Assembly (NCBI GenBank): GCA_030037885.1
Contig: JASHPU010000267.1
Location: 1 to 56,295, forward strand
Source of the DNA: Xanthobacteraceae bacterium
GTDB lineage: Bacteria; Pseudomonadota; Alphaproteobacteria; Rhizobiales; Xanthobacteraceae
Direction of reading: 5' to 3'
Length of the DNA stretch: 56,295 nt
Shown here: in pieces, positions 17,572 to 24,292 of the stretch
Layout of the letters: the number at the start of each line of letters is the position of its first letter
Position numbering within the stretch: position 1 is the first letter of the stretch
The notes under the pieces: generated by a model
The model's database searches: none
Seen by the model: only the letters and a program-made list of their open reading frames with translations
Told to the model about the DNA's origin: nothing
Position numbers and translations under genes: made by a program

Positions 17572-18498
17572 ATGAGCGAGCCATCCGGCCGCGCCGTCTG
17601 CGTCGGCGAGGCGCTGATCGAGCTCAAGCGTGGCAGCGACGGCCGCTTTGCGCTGTCCTGCGGCGGCGACACGTTCAACACCGCCGTCTACCTGGCGCGC
17701 GCCGGCATCGATGCCGCCTTCGCGACCGCGATCGGCGACGATCCGTATTCAGAGAGCATGCTGGCGCTGGCGGCGGCGGAGGGCATCGCCACGAACCTGG
17801 TGTTGCGCGTTCCCGGCCGGCTGCCGGCGCTTTGTCTGGTCGAGGGCGCCCCAAGCGGCGAGCGCAGCGTACGCTATTGGCGCGAGGGTGCACCGGTGCA
17901 CGAACTGTTCGAGCTGCCGGACTGGATGCGGCTCGCCGAAGGCTTGGTCAGTGCAAAGCTGATCTACTTCTCCGGAATTACGCTGTCCTTATTGTCGACC
18001 AACGGCATCGCCCGTTTTCTCGCGGTGCTCGAAGTGGCGCGAGGCCAGGGCGCCAAGGTGGCGTTCGACGGCAATTTCCGGCCGCGCGGCTGGAAAGGCG
18101 ATCTACCGCGCACCCGCACCGTCTTCATCGAAGCGCTCAAGCGCGTCGATATCGCGCTGCCGACCTTCGATGACGAGGCGGTGCTGTGGGGCGATCCGAG
18201 TCCGGAAGCGACGGTGGCGCGGCTGCAGGCCTTCGGCATCGGCGAGATCGTGGTCAAGAACGGACCGAACAGCGCGCTGGTCGCGCGTGTCGGCGCGCAG
18301 GACTTCGTGCCGGTGCCGGAAGTTCTGGTGCCGGTCGACACCACCGCCGCGGGCGACGGTTTCAATGCCGGCTATCTGGCGGCGCGGTTGTCCGGCAGCG
18401 AGCCGATGCAGGCCGCGGCCGCCGCCCATCGTCTCGCCGGCCACGTGATCCGCCATCCCGGCGCGCTGGTGCCACGTGTCGGCGCGGCGATGCACTGA
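17572..18498 (+). CDS. PfkB-family sugar kinase (2-keto-3-deoxygluconate-kinase-like)
   Basis: A 308-residue ribokinase-fold carbohydrate kinase. The N-terminal substrate-side block is CGGDTFNTAVYLARAG and the C-terminal anion-hole/catalytic motif is DTTAAGDGFNAGYLAA, with the catalytic base aspartate in AGDGF. VAFDGNFRPRGWK and the overall spacing resemble KdgK (2-dehydro-3-deoxygluconokinase), but specificity is inferred only. It begins three bases after znuB, an odd functional neighbour, and probably just rides on the same transcript. Confidence 0.85.
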   Translation: MSEPSGRAVCVGEALIELKRGSDGRFALSCGGDTFNTAVYLARAGIDAAFATAIGDDPYSESMLALAAAEGIATNLVLRVPGRLPALCLVEGAPSGERSVRYWREGAPVHELFELPDWMRLAEGLVSAKLIYFSGITLSLLSTNGIARFLAVLEVARGQGAKVAFDGNFRPRGWKGDLPRTRTVFIEALKRVDIALPTFDDEAVLWGDPSPEATVARLQAFGIGEIVVKNGPNSALVARVGAQDFVPVPEVLVPVDTTAAGDGFNAGYLAARLSGSEPMQAAAAAHRLAGHVIRHPGALVPRVGAAMH

Positions 18499-18576
18499 GC
18501 GTCGGCCGATTCCGCCTTGCCGGTGTACGCGAAAGCGCACGGGAATCAGCGTTGATCAAAATGAGTCGTCGTCGCT

Positions 18577-18632
18577 CGTCATTGCGAGCCAACGGGTCCC
18601 GGCCCGATCACGAGCTCCGCGAAACAATCCAG
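18577..18632. repeat. GTCATTGCGAG host repeat with CCAACGGGTCC passenger
   Basis: The host arms CGTCATTGCGAG (18577-18588) and GCGAAACAATCCAG (18619-18632) flank CCAACGGGTCCCGGCC...GAGCTCC (18589-18618). The passenger is a shorter version of the modules at 7553 and 30624. Confidence 0.7.
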
Positions 18633-18645
18633 AGCCCATCCCTTG

Positions 18646-18667
18646 CCTCCCCCGCTTGCGGGGGAGG
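18646..18667. repeat. Perfect C-rich palindrome
   Basis: CCTCCCCCGC at 18646-18655 and GCGGGGGAGG at 18658-18667 are perfect inverted arms separated by TT. It lies between the convergent kinase and nitrile-hydratase activator genes and could form a strong hairpin on either strand. The type is common as an intergenic repeat in proteobacteria. Confidence 0.8.
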
Positions 18668-18721
18668 GAAGGGTGGGGGATTGCGCCATACCGCGATCGA
18701 GACGATCATTTGCAACGCGCC

Positions 18722-19105
18722 TCAGCCGTCGAAATCGCTCGGCCGCAACTCGATCGGCGTGCCGTGCGGCGTACGCGCGCAGGCGTGCGCCCAGGCGACG
18801 CGGGTGCGCGCGAGCGTGTGCGGATCGGAAAGGCCTTTCGCCGCGACGATGCGCTCGAGCGTGGCCAGCCAGTGGTGGTAATAGGTTTCGCCGGTGTCCG
18901 GATCGCCGGCGGCTTGCGCCTTTTTGATCTCCTCGCCCAGCGTCGCGGCCCATTCGTTCCAGGTGAAGACGCCGCGCTCGTTGAGCGCCAGCGCCAGTGC
19001 AAATGCCTGCGCTTGCCACGGCTCGCGGAATACGGGGCCTTCGTCGTTGCGCGGAATGCTCTGCACCGACTGCGTCGCCCGCAGCGTGGCCGGATCAGTG
19101 CTCAT
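18722..19105 (-). CDS. Nitrile hydratase activator/accessory protein
   Basis: A 127-residue protein resembling the N-terminal part of nitrile hydratase beta subunits (GPVFREPWQAQAFALALALNERGVFTWNEWA), which is the hallmark of the small activator that delivers cobalt to cobalt-type nitrile hydratase by subunit swapping. TYYHHWLATLERIV and RTRVAWAHACARTPHGTPIE are typical of this family. It is the last gene of the alpha-beta-activator operon, four bases after the beta subunit. Confidence 0.85.
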   Translation of the reverse strand: MSTDPATLRATQSVQSIPRNDEGPVFREPWQAQAFALALALNERGVFTWNEWAATLGEEIKKAQAAGDPDTGETYYHHWLATLERIVAAKGLSDPHTLARTRVAWAHACARTPHGTPIELRPSDFDG

Positions 19106-19109
19106 GAGA

Positions 19110-19766
19110 TCACACCGCTTCGAGATACGGCTCGAACGCTTCGATCGACATTTTCAGCGACGGGTCCGCGGCATCGCCCCACAATTCGCGGCTCTCGAAC
19201 ACCACGGTGTAGAGCCATTGCGGGTTCTCGCCTTGGCCGATCGCCACGGTGTCGGGATAGACGTGGCAGCCGCGCACCGCTTCGATCACGCCGCTTTTGC
19301 CGCGGGCGTAGCGCGGCAGGCGCGTATGCGTTGCCGGATGAATGTTTTTGGTGCGCACCTTGTCGCCGGCCTTGAACCGCGCCGGCGCTTGCGCCGGCCG
19401 GCTGAATGAGCCGCGCGACAGCGTGTTCGGGACGTCGGCAGCGGTGAGCTTGCGCTCGAGCGGCTTGCCGGGGCGGAGCGCGTGGCCGGCATCCAGTTCG
19501 TCGCGGCCGGCGAGGCCGAGCTCGACGATCATGTTTTCGAGCCGCGTCTCCCATTTTTTGTAATAGGAGCTCGACAAATAAACGTCCGGCGGCAGGCGCT
19601 CGATGCCGGCACGGGTCTGGTCGATGGTCCAGATGCCGGTGTAGCCCATGGCGCGGTTGAGCGCGAGCGTGCGGCCTTCCCAGGGCGCGTGAAACACCGG
19701 CTCGTCCCGTTCCGGCTCGACTTTGCCGAAGCCGTGCATGCCGCCCATATCGTGGATGCCGTCCAT
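19110..19766 (-). CDS. nthB: Nitrile hydratase beta subunit
   Basis: A 218-residue subunit starting [19 protein letters not shown], the near-universal beginning of nitrile hydratase beta chains. The N-terminal helical region (PVFHAPWEGRTLALNRAMG) packs on the alpha subunit. The C-terminal SH3-like barrel includes FKAGDKVRTKNIHPATHTRLP and ARGKSGVIEAVRGCHVYPD. Its ATG overlaps the alpha stop by one base (TAATG), so the in-frame upstream extension is ignored. With the alpha subunit it converts nitriles to amides. Confidence 0.95.
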   Translation of the reverse strand: MDGIHDMGGMHGFGKVEPERDEPVFHAPWEGRTLALNRAMGYTGIWTIDQTRAGIERLPPDVYLSSSYYKKWETRLENMIVELGLAGRDELDAGHALRPGKPLERKLTAADVPNTLSRGSFSRPAQAPARFKAGDKVRTKNIHPATHTRLPRYARGKSGVIEAVRGCHVYPDTVAIGQGENPQWLYTVVFESRELWGDAADPSLKMSIEAFEPYLEAV

Positions 19767-20395
19767 TACGCGGCCTCCTTGGGGTCTTTCGGCAGCCCAG
19801 TGCCGATCATGCTGTTGCGGGTGACAAGCATGGCGAGCCGCTCCTCGCTCCAGCCGTCGGTGCCGGCCGGGCGCATCGGCAGCACGATGAAGCGCGTCTC
19901 GGCGGTCGAATCCCAGACCCGGATGTCGGTGCCGGCCGGCAGCTTGACGCCGAAATCGGCGAGCACGCCGCGCGGATCGCTGACCGCGCGCGAGCGATAG
20001 GGCGCGGACTTGTACCAGACCGGCGGCAGGCCGAGCACCTCCCAGGGATAACAGGAGCACAAGGTGCAGACGATCATGTTGTGCCGCTTCGGCGTATTCT
20101 CGACCGCGATCAAATGGTCGCCGACGCGATTGAGCAGGCCGAACGAAGCGACCGCCTTGCTGGCATCGGCGAGCAGCGCTTCTTTGAATGCCGGATCGCT
20201 CCACGCCTTGGCGACGACGCGGGCGCCGGTATGTGGCCCGACCTTGGTCTCGTAGGCTTCGACGATGGCATCGAGCGCGGCCTGGTCGATATAACCCTTC
20301 TCGGCCAGCACCGTCTCGAGCGCGCGGACGCGCAGCTGCATTTCGGACAATTCCGAGCCGTGCTCGTGATCATGATCGTCGTGTTCGTGCGTCAT
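19766..20395 (-). CDS. nthA: Nitrile hydratase alpha subunit, cobalt type
   Basis: A 209-residue subunit containing the metal claw C110-T-L-C113-S-C115. Threonine at the second position marks the cobalt class; iron enzymes have serine. The two later cysteines are oxidised to sulfinic and sulfenic acids in characterised enzymes. The first 13 residues are His/Asp/Glu-rich ([12 protein letters not shown]) and may help load metal. It is the first gene of the operon. No amidase is adjacent, so the amide product would be handled elsewhere or the true substrate is not a simple nitrile. Confidence 0.95.
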   Translation of the reverse strand: MTHEHDDHDHEHGSELSEMQLRVRALETVLAEKGYIDQAALDAIVEAYETKVGPHTGARVVAKAWSDPAFKEALLADASKAVASFGLLNRVGDHLIAVENTPKRHNMIVCTLCSCYPWEVLGLPPVWYKSAPYRSRAVSDPRGVLADFGVKLPAGTDIRVWDSTAETRFIVLPMRPAGTDGWSEERLAMLVTRNSMIGTGLPKDPKEAA

Positions 20396-20606
20396 AGTCT
20401 TCGTCCCGGCATATCATCGTTCAGAGGCCGCGCGTTTCGCGGCAGCCCAGTTGGGGCATTATAGTGCATCGCGATCGAACCTGTCACACCGCGGGAACGC
20501 CATGGGCAAAGAGCTGTGCCAGTGCACCCGCCGCTCGGTCCGACGTTATTTTATCTGCGCGCCGTTGCGTCGCTCGCAATGACGAGTCGTTTCTCACGAG
20601 GTCCGG

Positions 20607-22097
20607 CTAAAGGTCGCCGAGCCCGTATTCCGACCAGCGCGCGGCAACGCGCGCCCCGTCTTCGGGCGCTGGCCGCACCGTCGGCGGAAAGCGTTCGCCG
20701 CCCCATTCGGCGCGGCGCGGATTCTTCCACGATCGCGTGGCGTCGATCAGCATGCGGTTCCACAGCCCGGTGCCGAGCTGCGCCACGTCGCGGTCCTCCA
20801 TCGGCGTCGACGGATCGATCGGCGAGCCGAAAATGCTCGGAAAAATCACCACGCCGCCTTCGCCGGCATTGACGCGATGCGCGAACGCCCATTCGACCTG
20901 CTCGTCGTCGGCCGGATCGATGTCCTCCTCGACCACGGTGACGTGCTTGTAGCGGTACTGCGCCGCGCTGTTGCCCCACAGCGCCGCGGCGATCTGCTTG
21001 GGCTGGCCCTGATAGTGCTTGTTGATCTGAACGCGCAGATTGACGCCGTTGGTGATCGGCGGCGCAAAGACGTCGAGCACGCCCGGAATGCCGGCGCCGT
21101 TCAAAATGTTCCAGGCGATGGCGGCGCGCTGCACCGACGACATGACGCTGTTCTCGCTATATGAGCCGGGCAACGTCCCCTCCAGCGAGCCGCAGAAGAT
21201 CGGGTCACGCCGGTGCGTGATGCACGTGATCCGCATGGTGGGCCGCGGCGTCGGCAGGTCGGAGACGTAGCCGGTAAACTCGCCGAACGGGCCTTCGCTC
21301 TCGTAGGTCGCCGGATCGTCGCTGATGGTGCCTTCGATCACGATCTCGGCGCTGGCCGGTACTGCCAGATCCACTGTCTCGCAGCGAATGAGCTGCGCCG
21401 GCTCGCCCCGATAGGCGCCCATCGTGTCCCATTCGCACACGCCCGCGGGCAGCGGCGAACCGGAGAGAAACGACATGACCGGATCCCAGCCGATCACGCA
21501 GGCGACCGGCATCGGCTGTTTGCGCGCGGCCCATTTGACGAAATGGGCGCCCCAGTGCTGGCCGCCTTTGATGAGCAGGAATGGCGCGGTGTTCTTCTTG
21601 CCGATCATGCCGCGATAGAGGCCGACATTCATCACGCCGGTGTCCGGGTCTTTGGTCACGATCGACGAGAAGGTGTGGATGTAGCGGCCGCCTTCGAGGT
21701 AGTGCCATTTCGGCACCGGAAATTCGGTCTGATCGATCGCCGCCCCCTTGACGATCACCTCCTTGACCGGGCCGCCGGCGACGAGCACGTGCGGTATAGT
21801 CTCGCGGTTTTTTTGCATGACGTGCTGCACGAGGTCGCGGTTCGATGTGTCGCGCGGGAAGCCGAGCGCCAACGCCAACCGGGAGCGGGAGCCGAGCCCG
21901 CTGGCGAACAGCTTGGTGCAGCGGCCGCCGCCATAGTCTTTGATGTTTTCGAACAGCAGCGCCGGGCCCTTCTTCTCCAGCACGCGGCGCGTCACGGCGC
22001 CGATCTCGCGGTCCCAATCGACCTCGGCCGTGATCCGCCGCAGCTCGCCGTGCTGCTCCAGGCTTGCCATCCACTGCCGCTGGTCCAGAAAACCCAT
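20607..22097 (-). CDS. UbiD-family (prenylated-FMN) decarboxylase
   Basis: A 496-residue member of the UbiD family, reversible (de)carboxylases needing prenylated FMN made by UbiX. Recognisable blocks are KGPALLFENIKDY near residue 42, DPDTGVMNVGLYRGM, the acidic active-site region ESEGPFGEFTGYVSD and VVEEDIDPADDEQVEWA towards the C-terminus. The ATG at 22097 (MGFLDQRQWMASLE) is chosen because the upstream extension lacks conservation. It is divergent from an SDR gene across 134 bases. No ubiX is nearby. The substrate is probably an aromatic or unsaturated acid in catabolism; ubiquinone synthesis is possible but less likely. Confidence 0.88.
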   Translation of the reverse strand: MGFLDQRQWMASLEQHGELRRITAEVDWDREIGAVTRRVLEKKGPALLFENIKDYGGGRCTKLFASGLGSRSRLALALGFPRDTSNRDLVQHVMQKNRETIPHVLVAGGPVKEVIVKGAAIDQTEFPVPKWHYLEGGRYIHTFSSIVTKDPDTGVMNVGLYRGMIGKKNTAPFLLIKGGQHWGAHFVKWAARKQPMPVACVIGWDPVMSFLSGSPLPAGVCEWDTMGAYRGEPAQLIRCETVDLAVPASAEIVIEGTISDDPATYESEGPFGEFTGYVSDLPTPRPTMRITCITHRRDPIFCGSLEGTLPGSYSENSVMSSVQRAAIAWNILNGAGIPGVLDVFAPPITNGVNLRVQINKHYQGQPKQIAAALWGNSAAQYRYKHVTVVEEDIDPADDEQVEWAFAHRVNAGEGGVVIFPSIFGSPIDPSTPMEDRDVAQLGTGLWNRMLIDATRSWKNPRRAEWGGERFPPTVRPAPEDGARVAARWSEYGLGDL

Positions 22098-22231
22098 TGC
22101 ACCCTCGTGTCGAACGTTTGGCAGCCGCGCGCCCGCCAATAACTTGATCGCGGCATTAATTCCCGCAATTGTTGGGCTTCGCAATGGGATGGCGCGGCAA
22201 TGCGCCGCCGGTATTGGGAAAGGACATTGCC

Positions 22232-23002
22232 GTGCCGAATATTTTCGATCTGCACAGCGCTGTGGCATTGGTGACCGGCGCGTCGAGCGGGCTCGGCGCG
22301 CGCTTCGCCGAGGTGCTGGCGGAAAACGGGGCTGCAGTCGTCCTGGTGGCGCGTCGCGCCGACCGGCTGGCCGCCGTCAAGGCGCGCATCGAACAGGCCG
22401 GCGGCCGCGCGCTCGCGGTCGAGGCCGACGTGCGCGAGCGCACGGCCATGCGCCAAGCCTTCGATGCCGCCGAAGCAGCCCTCGGCACGGTCACCATCCT
22501 GGTCAACAATGCTGGCGTGGCTCATTCCGGGCGCGCCGTCGAACTGGCCGAGGAGGAGTGGCGGCGCATCCTGTCGACCAATCTCGACGCCGTGTTCTAC
22601 TGGTCGCAGGAAGCGGCGCGGCGCATGTTGGCGGCTGGCAGGGGCGGCGCCATCGTCAACATCGCCTCGGTGCTCGGCCTCAATGTCGACAAAGGCGTCG
22701 TCGCCTACGCGACCGCCAAGGCCGGCGTCATCCAGCTCACCAAGGCGCTGGCGCTCGAACTCGGCTTCAAGGGTGTTCGGGTCAATGCCATCGCGCCCGG
22801 CTGGATCGTCACCGAGCTCAACCGCGATTATCTCAATAGCGAGCGTGGCAAAGCGCTGACGCGCGAGATTCCGCTCGGCCGCTTCGGCCAGGAGCGCGAT
22901 CTCGACGGTCCACTGCTGTTGCTCGCGTCCGACGCCGGCCGCTTCATCAACGGCGCCACCATCGTCGCCGACGGCGGCCAGTCGGTGGCGCTACGGGGCT
23001 GA
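22232..23002 (+). CDS. Short-chain dehydrogenase/reductase
   Basis: Classical SDR of 256 residues with NAD(P)-binding TGASSGLG (about residues 16-23), NNAG, the catalytic Ser in NIASVLGL and the YxxxK pair in AYATAKAG, and the C-terminal INGATIVADGGQS. R43 and R44 in VARRADRL after the second strand suggest a preference for NADPH. The GTG start at 22232 follows AAAGGA at 22219-22224; no suitable ATG exists. It is divergent from the UbiD gene and may share a regulatory region with it. The substrate is unknown. Confidence 0.88.
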   Translation: MPNIFDLHSAVALVTGASSGLGARFAEVLAENGAAVVLVARRADRLAAVKARIEQAGGRALAVEADVRERTAMRQAFDAAEAALGTVTILVNNAGVAHSGRAVELAEEEWRRILSTNLDAVFYWSQEAARRMLAAGRGGAIVNIASVLGLNVDKGVVAYATAKAGVIQLTKALALELGFKGVRVNAIAPGWIVTELNRDYLNSERGKALTREIPLGRFGQERDLDGPLLLLASDAGRFINGATIVADGGQSVALRG

Positions 23003-23020
23003 CAGGGATCAGGGGACCAA

Positions 23021-23048
23021 GCATCAGGCATCAGGCATCAGGCATCAG
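23021..23048. repeat. Four tandem copies of GCATCAG
   Basis: Perfect seven-base tandem repeat (four units) between the SDR stop and the end of the convergent DUF883-like gene. Nearby GGATCAGG (before) and CTGATCCCTGA (after) are related, so the patch may form an imperfect hairpin. It is noncoding here; copy number is likely to vary by slippage. Confidence 0.85.
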
Positions 23049-23087
23049 GATGTGCGATACGCCTGATCCCTGACTTCTTAATCCCTG

Positions 23088-23375
23088 CTAGAACGGCCGG
23101 TGCATTCTGCCAAGCAGCCAACCGATGCCGAGCGCGATGGCGCAAGCCGTATAGGGCTGGTTTTCGACCATATTGCGCAGCGCCCGTTCGAACGAGCCGG
23201 CGGTGCTGCGGGCCGCATCGCCGGTGGCATCGGCGACTTTGCCGGCGCTGTCGCGCGCCTGGCCATAAACGTCCTGCGCGGCCTCGGATGCCGTACCGGC
23301 GACCTTCGAGGCATTGTTCTTGGCATCCGTAAAGGCGCGGTTGAAATCGGGGTTTTGCGGGCGGGTGTCTGGCAT
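23088..23375 (-). CDS. DUF883/ElaB-like membrane-anchored protein
   Basis: A 95-residue protein. It has an amphipathic, Ala-rich helical region (SKVAGTASEAAQDVYGQARD onwards, with heptad-like small residues) and a single C-terminal membrane anchor ACAIALGIGWLLGRM followed by HRPF. This layout is that of ElaB/YqjD/DUF883 proteins, some of which bind ribosomes at the inner membrane. The second ATG (23375) is preferred because GGAGG lies five bases before it; the alternative starts at 23387. Confidence 0.7.
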   Translation of the reverse strand: MPDTRPQNPDFNRAFTDAKNNASKVAGTASEAAQDVYGQARDSAGKVADATGDAARSTAGSFERALRNMVENQPYTACAIALGIGWLLGRMHRPF

Positions 23376-23512
23376 GGACGCCTCCATGGCGGGAGAGTTC
23401 GCCCAATAACGCGCGGGCGCGCGCGAAGTTCATTCCGCCCGGAACTATCGGTTTGCGGCTCCGTTATTCGGACGAAGCGGCAAGTGATCGAGCGCAAAAG
23501 GGAACTGCAGCG

Positions 23513-23893
23513 ATGTTTCAGCCTCGTCTGAAGGACTTCGATCCGCGCCTCGGCGCGATCGTCGAGCATTTGCGCGCCATCGAAAAAGAACTGCGCACGT
23601 TTGGCAGTAGCTCCGGCCGGCGCGCGTCCGCTGAGGCGGCTGCGACGGGAGACCGCATCGCCGAGACCATCGGCCCGATCCTCAACGACATCGCCGCGCG
23701 CTTCCGTAAGGGGCAGCAGGCAGCGTTCGACCAAGCTTCGACGCTCGGCAATCAGGCGGTCAAGGCCGGCACGAAGATGGGTGGCGACGCCGCCGACCGT
23801 ATTGCCGGTCAAACCAAACAGCGCCCGCTGCTGATGCTTGCCGTCGCCATCGGCGTCGGCATCCTCATTGGCGCGGCCAGCCGTAGGACTTAG
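23513..23893 (+). CDS. DUF883-like membrane-anchor protein
   Basis: A 126-residue protein of the same overall design as its divergent neighbour. It has a long charged and Ala-rich helical part (residues 10-100, HLRAIEKELRTFG, QQAAFDQASTLGNQAVKAG) and a C-terminal glycine-zipper-like membrane span PLLMLAVAIGVGILIGAASR ending in RRT. The ATG at 23513 is used because the upstream reading lacks conservation. The two genes form a divergent pair across 137 bases and may both respond to stationary phase or envelope stress, which is inference. Confidence 0.65.
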   Translation: MFQPRLKDFDPRLGAIVEHLRAIEKELRTFGSSSGRRASAEAAATGDRIAETIGPILNDIAARFRKGQQAAFDQASTLGNQAVKAGTKMGGDAADRIAGQTKQRPLLMLAVAIGVGILIGAASRRT

Positions 23894-24292
23894 CTGGCGC
23901 TGGCGCCTTTCGCACCCACTGGGATTCTCTTAACTCCACTGCCTCGCCCGGCACCGTTTGTGGTAGCGGTGGCCCGACCGCGCGCCGCGGGTCGCGCCTG
24001 GCTGGCGCCCTAGCGACCGAACGGTCGGAGAAAGCCGTCGATCGCAACGGCGCCACGCAGTCAGCGTGACCATTTCTAACAATCGATCTTGGCAAAGAGA
24101 GAAAGAGAACGTGACCGAAAAAACCTGCTGCGGGTGCTCGACGCCCGCGACATCCACCATACTCGCTCCGCGGCGCATGTGTATCGCAGCCACGTCGTTG
24201 CGTCACGACATCCGGACGAGCGTCTAGCCGTTGCGGTGCCGCCGTGAGACTATGGCGGCCGGCCTTCGGCCGCAAACACATACGCGACGACC
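23894..24292. other. 399-bp intergenic stretch
   Basis: No long ORF is convincing here. It holds a small Cys-rich reading frame (24111-24227, listed separately), a purine-rich tract GGCAAAGAGAGAAAGAGAA at 24091-24109 and a CGACCGAACGGTCGG palindrome near 24013-24027. The 3' part must contain the promoter of the CoxL-like gene, but no strong -35/-10 pair stands out. Confidence 0.5.
24111..24227 (+). CDS. Possible 38-residue Cys-rich microprotein
   Basis: A GTG-initiated frame begins MTEKTCCGCSTPATSTILAP and stops at TAG 24225-24227. It is preceded within four bases by a purine-rich AGAGAAAGAGAA that could serve as a ribosome-binding site. Clustered cysteines (C6, C7, C9) could bind metal or be redox-active. 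It is too short for composition to be informative, and no homologue is known to me. Treat as speculative. Confidence 0.2.
   Translation: MTEKTCCGCSTPATSTILAPRRMCIAATSLRHDIRTSV

Noticed and set aside
17568-17572. Functional link between the sugar kinase and zinc uptake because of the three-base gap
   Set aside because: Spacing supports cotranscription only; no zinc-related feature is visible in the kinase.
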